A stretch of DNA of 64,000 bases from the NCBI GenBank assembly GCA_017961175.1, contig JAGCXV010000064.1:1-64000 (forward strand), in the 5' to 3' direction. Made by a program: the position numbers and the translations under genes. The notes under the pieces are model-generated. The model did not search any database and was not told the DNA's origin. It saw only the letters and a list, made by a program, of their open reading frames with translations. Positions 33,281 to 40,967 of the stretch are shown piece after piece. Numbering within the stretch: position 1 is the first letter of the stretch; each line of letters starts with the position of its first letter. The stretch is from Bacteroidales bacterium (GTDB lineage Bacteria > Bacteroidota > Bacteroidia > Bacteroidales > UBA932).

Positions 33281-34060
33281 ATGAAAAGATTATCATTAGC
33301 GATTGCAGTTGTGATGTTGCTTGTTCCACTGGGACTGAGCGCCCAGAAGAAACCCGTTATCGGAGTGTCCTGCTCGATAGACGGTTCCACAGTTGAAGCA
33401 GGAATGACCTATGTAGTCAGTGTAAGGAAGGCCGGGGGTATTCCTTTCATTATTCCGCTGACCACATCAGAAAAAGAAATAGACGAGTATCTCGACCATA
33501 TAGACGGCCTTCTGATGACAGGCGGAGAGGACGTGAGCCCTCTGCTTTTCGGCCAGCAGCCTAGCAGGAATCTTGGAGAGGTGGTTCCGGACAGGGATAT
33601 CTATGACCTTACCCTTATCAGGAAAGCGGTTAAAAGGGGAATGCCGGTATTCGGAATCTGCAGGGGAATCCAGTGCCTGAACATCGCGATGGGAGGAGAT
33701 ATGATCCAGGATATTCCGTCAGAAGTTCCGAATGCCATACAGCACCGCCAGAATGCTCCGCGATCATACGGAAGCCATACAATCAAGATTACCAAGGGTT
33801 CCCTGATAGCAAAACTTCTCGGAGTTGAGGAGATTGCCGTAAACTCATTCCACCACCAGGCTTGCGGAAAGGTGGCTCCTGGCTACAAGGTTACAGCAAG
33901 GGCTTCAGACGGAGTGATCGAGGCCATCGAAAGTGCAGACGGAAAATCATTCGGCGTACAGTTCCACCCGGAAGGGTTCGTGTACTCCGGAAAGGATGAA
34001 GTCCTTCCGCTTTTCAAGCATCTGGTAAAACTGGCCCAGGAATATTCTGCGTCCAGGTAG
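33281..34060 (+). CDS. Exported gamma-glutamyl hydrolase family protein (peptidase C26)
   Basis: The 259-residue protein has a class I glutamine amidotransferase fold and hydrolyses gamma-glutamyl bonds. The triad is visible: Cys127 in FGICRGIQ, His229 and Glu231 in QFHPEGF. An N-terminal signal peptide (ending LSAQ, residue 22) places it outside the cytoplasm, unlike the cytoplasmic PuuD type. The ATG at 33281 is chosen, because the longer frame runs through the preceding gene. It pairs with the exported serine hydrolase, and its stop lies 2 bp from the stop of the GH77-like gene. Confidence 0.9.
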   Translation: MKRLSLAIAVVMLLVPLGLSAQKKPVIGVSCSIDGSTVEAGMTYVVSVRKAGGIPFIIPLTTSEKEIDEYLDHIDGLLMTGGEDVSPLLFGQQPSRNLGEVVPDRDIYDLTLIRKAVKRGMPVFGICRGIQCLNIAMGGDMIQDIPSEVPNAIQHRQNAPRSYGSHTIKITKGSLIAKLLGVEEIAVNSFHHQACGKVAPGYKVTARASDGVIEAIESADGKSFGVQFHPEGFVYSGKDEVLPLFKHLVKLAQEYSASR

Positions 34061-34062
34061 GA

Positions 34063-36243
34063 TTATCCCAAGCGGCTGGATTCGCTGAGGATCTGATATA
34101 TGAGATTGTTGAGAGAGTCTGATTTCATCAGGCTCTCCATCGTTATATGGCAGCGGTATTTCCAGACATAGTCCTTGTCCTCTGGATCGTTTATCCTTTC
34201 TGAATAAGGGAAGCGGGTGCGGGTTTTGGAATCCAGGCTCAGCCAGTCCTGGAAGGTAACCATCGCGAACATGCTGTCCTTACCGAGAATCTTTTTCATC
34301 TCGCACAGGCACTCCTCCTTGGTGGAATCGAAGTAGGTTTTCTTCTTGTCTTCGGATTTGAAGGAGATGGTCCTTGTCCTTTCCCCAAGCCAGGTGCGGA
34401 GAGTCCTTCCATCTGAGGATGAAGTATATATGGTGCTGAGGTAGGAAGGATTCCCATCATCCTCCGCGATGGCGTGAGGCAGTATCCTGAGGCTCTCCCA
34501 GCCGTCTCCCCAGACCATCATGTTGGAAGCGGCCACAATCTGCGGAATCATCTTTTCGTAAACCTGGCGGTTTTCCTTTCCGCAGATGTCAACATCCGGG
34601 ATGCTGAAAATGTCCAGATAGGAACTCATAACCCTGATCCTCTTTTTCCACCACATGAAGTTTTCCTTTGCCAGACCTTCCCAGTTGAAAGCGGCAAAGC
34701 CGTCCTTGTCCACTCCGCTGAAAAGATAAGGGAATTTCCAGCAGTCCACGCTGTGCGGAACAACTCTCATCTGAAGTTCTCCCTTGAGGGCGATACCCTT
34801 TGAATGGGCGTATGAGATGGCTCCGCCCAACTGGCGGAACAGATGGTACTGTATCCAGATGTAGAACTGACTGCGGAAATGGATTTTCTGTATGTCTTCA
34901 AGGTTTATTTTGGAGAGAACCTTATGGGCCGCGATGTATGTCTTGCTGAGAATCTTTCCGCCGAAAGCAACGGCAATATCTTCCGAGTATGTTTTGAACT
35001 CTCCCCATCGGGAGAAGTCAGCAGTCTTGTAAAAGTCTCTGAGTGAGCAGAAAAGGGCGTAGCCGCAAAGCCAGTCCCTGTGCTCGTTCATGAACTTGTA
35101 GAAATCAGGATGAGCCTCGTCTTTCTTTCCGTTCTGTACGAAGAGGTCTTCCAGATATTTCATCTTGAAGGCGTACAGGTCTTCCCAATCCACGGTGGCC
35201 CTGCGGCTCAGCGATTTCATTTCTCTTATGGCATCTTTTGCCATGCGGGAATCCGAAAGCGTGCCCATGGAATCCAGGCCGGCAAACATAGGGTTGATAC
35301 CCAGTGAGGTAATGCATTTGTAAGGGGAAGAATCCCTTCCCGTAAAAGTTTGGGTGGTATCGTTTATCGGAAGTATTTCCAGAACTCTCAGCCCGGTCTT
35401 TTGCGCCCAGTCTGCAAGGGGCTTCAGGTTGTTTATGGTGCCGCATCCGTCAGGGTTTTCATCGCGGAGAGAAAACAGGGGAACGCAGCAGCCTGCAAAC
35501 TTCTTCTGCACGGGAGGGAATTTTACCTGAGAGTGCTCGATGATAACAGTCTCGTTCTTCTTTATCTCAGGAACCAGCAGATGCCTTTCGGCCTCTCCAG
35601 GAAGTTCTTCCAATACAGACACGCCGGACTTGTCATTGACCATGGCAAGCCGGTATTTCCATTCCTGTCCCGCGCAGCCTTCCGTACAGAAACTGGCAAT
35701 CCATTTCAGACCTTTCAGGCGGGCCATTCTCACTCCGTTTTCCGGTTTCCAGCCGCCAAGGGCCTTTCCCTCTCCGCAGATAACTATGCGGCAGTCTGAA
35801 GGAACATTCGGGACAACGGCCCGGATTATAAGCTCGTGGCTTTTCTTGTGTGTCTGGGTATACGGACTGTAGTTTGTGCCGTAGAACACGTGGGCAAAAG
35901 GATCGGTAAGGAACGGGGCTTCCTCCGTGTATTCCTGCCAATGGTCTATGCTCTCGATTCTGGCGGTGGCGGAATTAAGGGCCACCCTTCGTCCGCCGCC
36001 CACCTCATACCTCAGGGTGCCGTCCGTACGCTTGACAAAATACTTGTATCGCAGAATCCTTTCCTTCAGGGAATCAAACTGCAGCCTGGCTTCCCATACG
36101 GTTTCTCCCTTTGGGTTCTTGCCTGCGGCCTTCATCTTGAAGGCATTGTCCGGATAGTATTTTCCCAGAATGGGAGAGGATCCGGTAATATAGACCTCTT
36201 CACCCGGCAGGGTATCTACTCTGACTCTGAAGTATATGATCAT
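34063..36243 (-). CDS. GH77 4-alpha-glucanotransferase homologue lacking catalytic motifs (probable pseudoenzyme)
   Basis: The 726-residue protein has the layout of Bacteroidota MalQ. Two CBM20-like starch-binding domains (residues 1-105 and about 135-235) precede a GH77 body with CVPLFSLRDENPDGCGTI, LEILPINDTTQTF and FQDWLSLD. The nucleophile motif RIDHxxG is missing: the aligned place (about 541-552) reads YLDIFSIPDVDI. Next comes WGDGWESLRILP (578-589), where the acid/base motif GEDLG should be. The sequence expected between those two sites appears deleted, which explains a length shorter than the roughly 890 I expect for MalQ. THDMST has become TSSSDGRT. A glycan-binding rather than catalytic role is inferred. 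Confidence 0.82.
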   Translation of the reverse strand: MIIYFRVRVDTLPGEEVYITGSSPILGKYYPDNAFKMKAAGKNPKGETVWEARLQFDSLKERILRYKYFVKRTDGTLRYEVGGGRRVALNSATARIESIDHWQEYTEEAPFLTDPFAHVFYGTNYSPYTQTHKKSHELIIRAVVPNVPSDCRIVICGEGKALGGWKPENGVRMARLKGLKWIASFCTEGCAGQEWKYRLAMVNDKSGVSVLEELPGEAERHLLVPEIKKNETVIIEHSQVKFPPVQKKFAGCCVPLFSLRDENPDGCGTINNLKPLADWAQKTGLRVLEILPINDTTQTFTGRDSSPYKCITSLGINPMFAGLDSMGTLSDSRMAKDAIREMKSLSRRATVDWEDLYAFKMKYLEDLFVQNGKKDEAHPDFYKFMNEHRDWLCGYALFCSLRDFYKTADFSRWGEFKTYSEDIAVAFGGKILSKTYIAAHKVLSKINLEDIQKIHFRSQFYIWIQYHLFRQLGGAISYAHSKGIALKGELQMRVVPHSVDCWKFPYLFSGVDKDGFAAFNWEGLAKENFMWWKKRIRVMSSYLDIFSIPDVDICGKENRQVYEKMIPQIVAASNMMVWGDGWESLRILPHAIAEDDGNPSYLSTIYTSSSDGRTLRTWLGERTRTISFKSEDKKKTYFDSTKEECLCEMKKILGKDSMFAMVTFQDWLSLDSKTRTRFPYSERINDPEDKDYVWKYRCHITMESLMKSDSLNNLIYQILSESSRLG

Positions 36244-37265
36244 TGTCTGGCGTGTTTTCTTTTATACAGGGCGTAGTAAATCAGGGAGATTACTCCGCAC
36301 AGAATCATTGAAAGGGCCTGTGACTCGTGGCTGATGGTGGCAAACACAACTCCGTCGTTCCAGGAAACTGCATATACCTGGGAAGCGGCAAGGGCGATGA
36401 TGAAATGGAAGGCCCCGATGCCTCCCTGTACAGGAATCACCCATCCGAAACTGCCCACAACCATCAGGAACAAGGCGTCTTTCCATCCCAGACCGTCAAG
36501 AACCGGGAACGCTTCAATCGTAAAATAGCTGGTGGCGTAGAAACTACCCCAAAGAAGAGCCGTGTAGAGGAAGAACAGCCACTTGTGCTTCATCTTGAAG
36601 GCTGCCTTGATTCCCTGCCACAGATTGGAGAGGAAGCCTACTATTTTGGCGCCGGCCTTTGTCTTGGAGATTCTTTTCCTGAATGCGTATATCAGAACGG
36701 CCAGCAGGATAACGGCCCCGATGATTATGAAGAAAATCCTCAGCGACGAAGCCGTGAAATTGCCGGAAGCCGGGTCAATCATCTGCTTGGAGAAGAAATC
36801 CCCGAACTCGTTCCAGCACAGGACGGCGAAGATTACGCCGATCATAATCAGGCAGAACAGGTCCCAGGCTCTTTCCGCCACAACGGTTCCGACTGCGCCC
36901 TCGAAAGTGGTGTTTTTCTTGAGGGTGCTGACCACTCCGCAGCGTGCAATTTCTCCGATTCTCGGGAAGGCGAAATTAGCCAGGTTACCGATGGTAACGC
37001 CGTGGTACGAGGCCCATACGGAAGATTCCGGATCTATCTGGCCAAGCAGCATTTTCCACCTGGCTCCGCGGATAAGGTACTCGAAGAAGCCTGTTGCAAC
37101 GGCGGCGGCAATCCAGCCCCAGCGGCAGGATGCAAGGCCGTCCACAAATTCTCCCCAGCTGATTTTGCGGAAACTGAAATACAGCAGCACCACAGCAAGG
37201 GCCAGCATCAGGACATATTGGATAATATATTTTGCGGAAAACCGTTTGGTTTTTCCCTCTGCCAT
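36240..37265 (-). CDS. Flippase-like membrane protein (lysylphosphatidylglycerol synthase TM family)
   Basis: The 341-residue polytopic protein has about eight membrane segments and the family features FFEYLIRGARWKMLL, FAFPRIGEIARCGVV and VVAERAWDLFCL. These belong to the UPF0104/YbhN/AglD-like superfamily, which includes the flippase half of MprF and hopanoid or glycolipid-related proteins. There is no aminoacyltransferase domain, so it is not a full MprF. It overlaps the GH77-like gene by 4 bp and is divergent from the PfkB kinase. Its substrate is unknown. Confidence 0.88.
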   Translation of the reverse strand: MAEGKTKRFSAKYIIQYVLMLALAVVLLYFSFRKISWGEFVDGLASCRWGWIAAAVATGFFEYLIRGARWKMLLGQIDPESSVWASYHGVTIGNLANFAFPRIGEIARCGVVSTLKKNTTFEGAVGTVVAERAWDLFCLIMIGVIFAVLCWNEFGDFFSKQMIDPASGNFTASSLRIFFIIIGAVILLAVLIYAFRKRISKTKAGAKIVGFLSNLWQGIKAAFKMKHKWLFFLYTALLWGSFYATSYFTIEAFPVLDGLGWKDALFLMVVGSFGWVIPVQGGIGAFHFIIALAASQVYAVSWNDGVVFATISHESQALSMILCGVISLIYYALYKRKHARQ

Positions 37266-37290
37266 AAGAACTCTTTTTTACGAACGAGAA

Positions 37291-37320
37291 CAAATTTACG
37301 CAAAATAAATGATACCTTTG
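37291..37320. promoter_or_regulatory. Mirrored divergent promoter of the flippase-like gene and the PfkB kinase
   Basis: CAAATTTA (37291-37298) reads TAAATTTG leftward and TACCTTTG (37313-37320) reads rightward. Both match TAnnTTTG and are 14 bp apart. The start codons lie 25 bp and 23 bp from the boxes. No -33 box is evident. Confidence 0.5.
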
Positions 37321-37343
37321 TAAATGAGCAAATATTCGGAAGA

Positions 37344-38333
37344 ATGAAATCTATCATAGGAATCGGCAATGCCCTCACGGATGTTCTGGCAGTGATGCCT
37401 GATTGCAGCCTTCTGGCTAAATACAACCTTCCTGCGGGCAGCATGCAGTGGGTGGACAGCAAGACCGCGCAGATAATCTGGGAAGAACTCAAGCACCACG
37501 ACCTTCAGATCGTTCCTGGCGGAAGCTGCGCCAACACAATAACCGGCACCGCTATCCTGGGAATGAAGAGCGGATTCATAGGAAAGGTCGGTGACGATGA
37601 CCTCGGCCTTCTTTTCCGCCAGGGTCAGGTGAAGAACGGCATCACCCCGCACCTTCTTACCGGAGAAAAGAGCAGCGGAAGGGCGATGGTTTTCATTACT
37701 CCGCCAAACGCCGAGCGCACATTTGCGGACTATATGGGAGCGGCCCTGGAACTTTCCGCAGATGATCTCAAGGAAGAGTTCTTCGACGGTTACGATATGC
37801 TTCATATAGAGGGGTATCTTGTTCAGAGCCATGAACTTGTGCGCCGTGCCGCAGAGATTGGCAAGAAGCTGGGGATGACTATTTCCATAGACCTTGCCAG
37901 CTACAATGTGGTGGAAAGCAACTATGATTTCCTCCACGATATCGTGGAAAATTATGTGGACATAGTCTTTGCCAACGAGAGCGAGGCCAAGTCCTTTACC
38001 CACAAGGCTCCCGAAGAGGCCCTTGACGCCATCGCAAAAGTTTGCAAGATCGCCGTGGTCAAGATAGGGCCGCAGGGTTCCTATGTCAAGAGCGGGGATG
38101 AGGTTTGCCGCATTGCTCCGTTCCCGGCAAAGGCCGTTGACGCAACCGGAGCCGGAGACCTTTTTGCCGCCGGATTCCTTTACGGATATGCCAGAGGGCT
38201 TGAACTGGAGGTTTGCGGAAAAATAGGCTCCTATGTTTCTTCCAGGATAGTACAGGTAATCGGTTCCAAACTCAGCGATACCGTCTGGGAAGAAGTGAAG
38301 GCAAAAGTTGCCGGAATCATAAGCGAGGGATAA
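37344..38333 (+). CDS. PfkB-family carbohydrate/adenosine kinase
   Basis: The 329-residue kinase shows the family signatures VPGGSCANTITGTAILG, GKVGDDDLG and the C-terminal DATGAGDLFAAGF, with the catalytic Asp and the anion hole. Related Bacteroidota proteins are usually annotated adenosine kinase, but the substrate is not certain. The ATG at 37344 follows a good -7 box. A much longer open frame upstream lies antisense to the flippase gene and is discarded. The histidine kinase starts 3 bp after the stop, so the three genes form an operon. Confidence 0.92.
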   Translation: MKSIIGIGNALTDVLAVMPDCSLLAKYNLPAGSMQWVDSKTAQIIWEELKHHDLQIVPGGSCANTITGTAILGMKSGFIGKVGDDDLGLLFRQGQVKNGITPHLLTGEKSSGRAMVFITPPNAERTFADYMGAALELSADDLKEEFFDGYDMLHIEGYLVQSHELVRRAAEIGKKLGMTISIDLASYNVVESNYDFLHDIVENYVDIVFANESEAKSFTHKAPEEALDAIAKVCKIAVVKIGPQGSYVKSGDEVCRIAPFPAKAVDATGAGDLFAAGFLYGYARGLELEVCGKIGSYVSSRIVQVIGSKLSDTVWEEVKAKVAGIISEG

Positions 38334-38336
38334 GGG

Positions 38337-39623
38337 ATGAAACTCTACTTCAAGATACTTGCCATAGCCGCCGCGGTAGCCCTGCTTCCGCTGCAGTGGA
38401 TTTTGCTCTTGAAAGTTTACAACTCCCTGGAAAAGAACCTGTACATTACTGTTGACGAATGCTTCCGCAATGCTGTGGAGCAGGAGTCTCTCTCCCGCTT
38501 TGCAAAACTGGATACAACAGGAGCTCTGGTCGGGATCAGGGATTATCTGGAGATAAGCGGAAGCGATATCAACCTTGACAGCATCAGCGCCGCCTTTGCC
38601 GAAAATCTGGCGGAGAAGGATCTGCAGAACCTGAGTTTCCGCGTTTATGAAACCAGGAACGATACCACAATTTTCCGAACCGCTGACGATTTCCTCAGCG
38701 ATCCGGTTATGGAAAGGACGACATTCTCCTCCCTCACAACCCATACCGTACCCGTTTCTTCAGACCTTTCGAGAGGCGTGGCGGCTGAGATAACCAACCC
38801 TTACAGCGCCATTCTACCGTCGCTGAAGATGCTGATAATCTTCTCGTTCCTTATAGCACTGTTTGTGATCTGGTGTCTTTGGAAAATGATCCGTACCCTG
38901 GGCAAGGTGACTTTCATCAACAATCTGAGGAAGGACCACACCTATGCGATGATCCACGATATGAAGACCCCGCTGTCTTCCATCATGATAATCGCTGAGG
39001 ATTTCAAGGACAACCCGGCCATCACTTCGGATCCGGAAACTGCCGAGCAGCTGAAGATCCTGGATGACGAGTGCAGCCATCTGAACCGTATCTGCGAGAA
39101 GGTCATAAACGTGGCCAAGGTGGACAACAAGAAACTGAAATTCGTCTATGAGAAGATAGACCTGGAGGAGTTCTTTTCCGGAATCGGCGCCAGGCTGCAG
39201 GCCCTTTATCCTACGGCACAGAAGGAAGTGGGGTTCTCTGCGGACATGTCTCAGGAGAAATGGCTCATAGCTGACCGCCTCTACCTTACCGAGATAATTG
39301 ACAATCTGATAGACAATTCCATAAAGTATTCCGGAAAGAGCGTGGACATTACCGCCCGCAGCGTAAGGAAAGGAAAGATTACGGAACTCCGCATCAAGGA
39401 CAACGGTTCCGGCTTCTCCAAGGAAGCTTCCAAGCGCCTGTTTAAAAAGTTTGAGAGGGGAGAGAACACGGTGGGCATTTCAGGACACGGAATAGGCCTG
39501 AACTATGTCTATCAGTTGATGAAGTTCTTCGGCGGATATGTGAAGATAGACAGCCAGACCGGTCAGTTTACGGAAGTCATCCTGGGCTTTCCGTCCAAAA
39601 GGCAATATGAAATAGAAGACTAG
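38337..39623 (+). CDS. Two-component sensor histidine kinase
   Basis: The 428-residue protein has two membrane helices (about 8-27 and 161-182) around a periplasmic sensor of about 130 residues without a recognised fold. The dimerisation box MIHDMKTPLSSI has the phosphorylated His207. The ATPase domain has the N box IDNLIDNSIKYS, the G1 box IKDNGSGF and the G2 box GHGIGL. It lies 3 bp after the kinase gene and 3 bp before the regulator. Confidence 0.95.
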   Translation: MKLYFKILAIAAAVALLPLQWILLLKVYNSLEKNLYITVDECFRNAVEQESLSRFAKLDTTGALVGIRDYLEISGSDINLDSISAAFAENLAEKDLQNLSFRVYETRNDTTIFRTADDFLSDPVMERTTFSSLTTHTVPVSSDLSRGVAAEITNPYSAILPSLKMLIIFSFLIALFVIWCLWKMIRTLGKVTFINNLRKDHTYAMIHDMKTPLSSIMIIAEDFKDNPAITSDPETAEQLKILDDECSHLNRICEKVINVAKVDNKKLKFVYEKIDLEEFFSGIGARLQALYPTAQKEVGFSADMSQEKWLIADRLYLTEIIDNLIDNSIKYSGKSVDITARSVRKGKITELRIKDNGSGFSKEASKRLFKKFERGENTVGISGHGIGLNYVYQLMKFFGGYVKIDSQTGQFTEVILGFPSKRQYEIED

Positions 39624-39626
39624 ATT

Positions 39627-40295
39627 ATGATAAGACTGCTGATTGTAGAAGACGACACCAACCTGAGTTTCCTCATCAAGAGAAAGCTGGAAAAGCAGGG
39701 AGACTACATTGTGGAAACCGCGGTGGACGGTAAGGAAGGGCTCAAGGCCATAGCCTCTTTCCGCCCTGACATTGTTGTCTCCGACCTTGAAATGGGAGAC
39801 GGGATGGACGGCAACACGATGATAGAGAAAATCCGTACAGCCAATAACGACATTCCGATCATCGTGCTAACAGGCAAGATGGAATTCCTCAAGCAGAGCG
39901 GAGCCAACATGTACCTGAAAAAGCCGTTCAACGTTCAGCAGCTGGACCTTAACATCAAGTCTCTCCTCCAGCAGAAAGGCATCGGAACCCAATCAGACAA
40001 CACTTACAAGATTGGAAAGTTCACCTTTGACACCTCCGCCAGAAGACTCATTCTCGGCGATGAGGAAACCCGCGTGACTCCGACCGGAGCCAAGGTACTG
40101 GAAATGCTCTGCCGAGAAATGGGCAAGTGCGTGGACCGCAAGAAAATCCAGGGAACGATCTGGGGAGATTACGACAACGAAAGCATCTCCCACAACCTGG
40201 ATGTCCAGATAGACAAGCTCCGCGGCGCCCTTAAGGCAGACCCTTCCGTATCTATCGAGATAATAAAGAAAACCGGCATCATCCTCAAGGGCTGA
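39627..40295 (+). CDS. OmpR-family response regulator
   Basis: The 222-residue protein has an N-terminal receiver domain with the acidic pair in LIVEDDTN, the phosphoacceptor Asp53 in VVSDLEM, Thr in VLTGK, and Lys in YLKKPF. The loop between Thr and Lys is shorter than usual (no GADDY segment). The C-terminal DNA-binding winged helix shows VTPTGAKVLEMLC and HNLDVQIDKLRGAL. It is the partner of the upstream histidine kinase. Target genes are unknown. Confidence 0.95.
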   Translation: MIRLLIVEDDTNLSFLIKRKLEKQGDYIVETAVDGKEGLKAIASFRPDIVVSDLEMGDGMDGNTMIEKIRTANNDIPIIVLTGKMEFLKQSGANMYLKKPFNVQQLDLNIKSLLQQKGIGTQSDNTYKIGKFTFDTSARRLILGDEETRVTPTGAKVLEMLCREMGKCVDRKKIQGTIWGDYDNESISHNLDVQIDKLRGALKADPSVSIEIIKKTGIILKG

Positions 40296-40324
40296 CACCG
40301 GCTTTGTCTTGATTCCTTTACCTG

Positions 40325-40945
40325 TTACTTGTACATTTCAAATCCCAGGCGGACTCCGTCGTAATTCTTGCTGAGGTCTGTGATTGTCTGGAGGTTGGCG
40401 TTGCCGCTCATCGCTCCTGCAACCTGAAGGATGTTCAGCAGTTTCTTGCTCTCGAAATTGAGGTTGAGGCCTTTGGTGGAGCGGGTGATGAATGCCGTGC
40501 TTGAGAGCAGAAGGCTCTTCATCTTCAGTGTTCCCGTATCAGGATCGTAAGTGTAGGTTCCGTTCCAAGGGATTCCGTTGATCTTTGCCTGGAACTGGTT
40601 GTCCTGTGTAAAGGTGAAGTAGGTGTTGTTGGCATTTACCCCCACCTGCTGGAAAGTAGGCTCCAGCTTGGTCTTGATCTGGCCGGCAACGGCAGCGCCT
40701 CCGGCTTTAGCAAGAAGGTTTTCGCTGGTGAACGCGCAGGAAGGTGAATGATACTTCCAGGTGCCGATCAGCTGGCTCTGGTCAATCCTGACTTTTCCGA
40801 TAACAAGGTCAGCCAGAGAGTTGATGGTGTTCTCGTTGCCGAGAGCCCCGAGGATGGATCCCAAGACATTTCCGGAATCCCCGCCCACTGTGCCGCAACC
40901 TGCCAGGAGGAATACGGAAGCTACAATAGATAGGATCTTTTTCAT
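40325..40945 (-). CDS. DUF4923 family lipoprotein
   Basis: The 206-residue protein has a lipobox LLAGC (Cys17), so it is lipid-anchored. The body matches DUF4923: Gly-rich start, LIGTWKYHSPSCAFTSEN, GIPWNGTYTYDPDTGTLK and a lipocalin-like run of strands. Such proteins are widespread in Bacteroidota and their function is unknown. The start lies 22 bp after the nucleoside kinase stop on the same strand. Confidence 0.88.
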   Translation of the reverse strand: MKKILSIVASVFLLAGCGTVGGDSGNVLGSILGALGNENTINSLADLVIGKVRIDQSQLIGTWKYHSPSCAFTSENLLAKAGGAAVAGQIKTKLEPTFQQVGVNANNTYFTFTQDNQFQAKINGIPWNGTYTYDPDTGTLKMKSLLLSSTAFITRSTKGLNLNFESKKLLNILQVAGAMSGNANLQTITDLSKNYDGVRLGFEMYK

Positions 40946-40967
40946 ATTGTTTGTTTTTTAAGAGTTG

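Noticed and set aside
34063..36243. Frameshift or assembly error as cause of the missing GH77 motifs
   Set aside because: The reading frame is intact to a normal family C-terminus (QDWLS and the final helices), and flanking motifs are in order, so a sequencing error in one place does not explain three altered sites.
36327..37343. Long N-terminal extension of the PfkB kinase
   Set aside because: The extension is antisense to the flippase gene; the family starts at the ATG at 37344, just after a -7 box.
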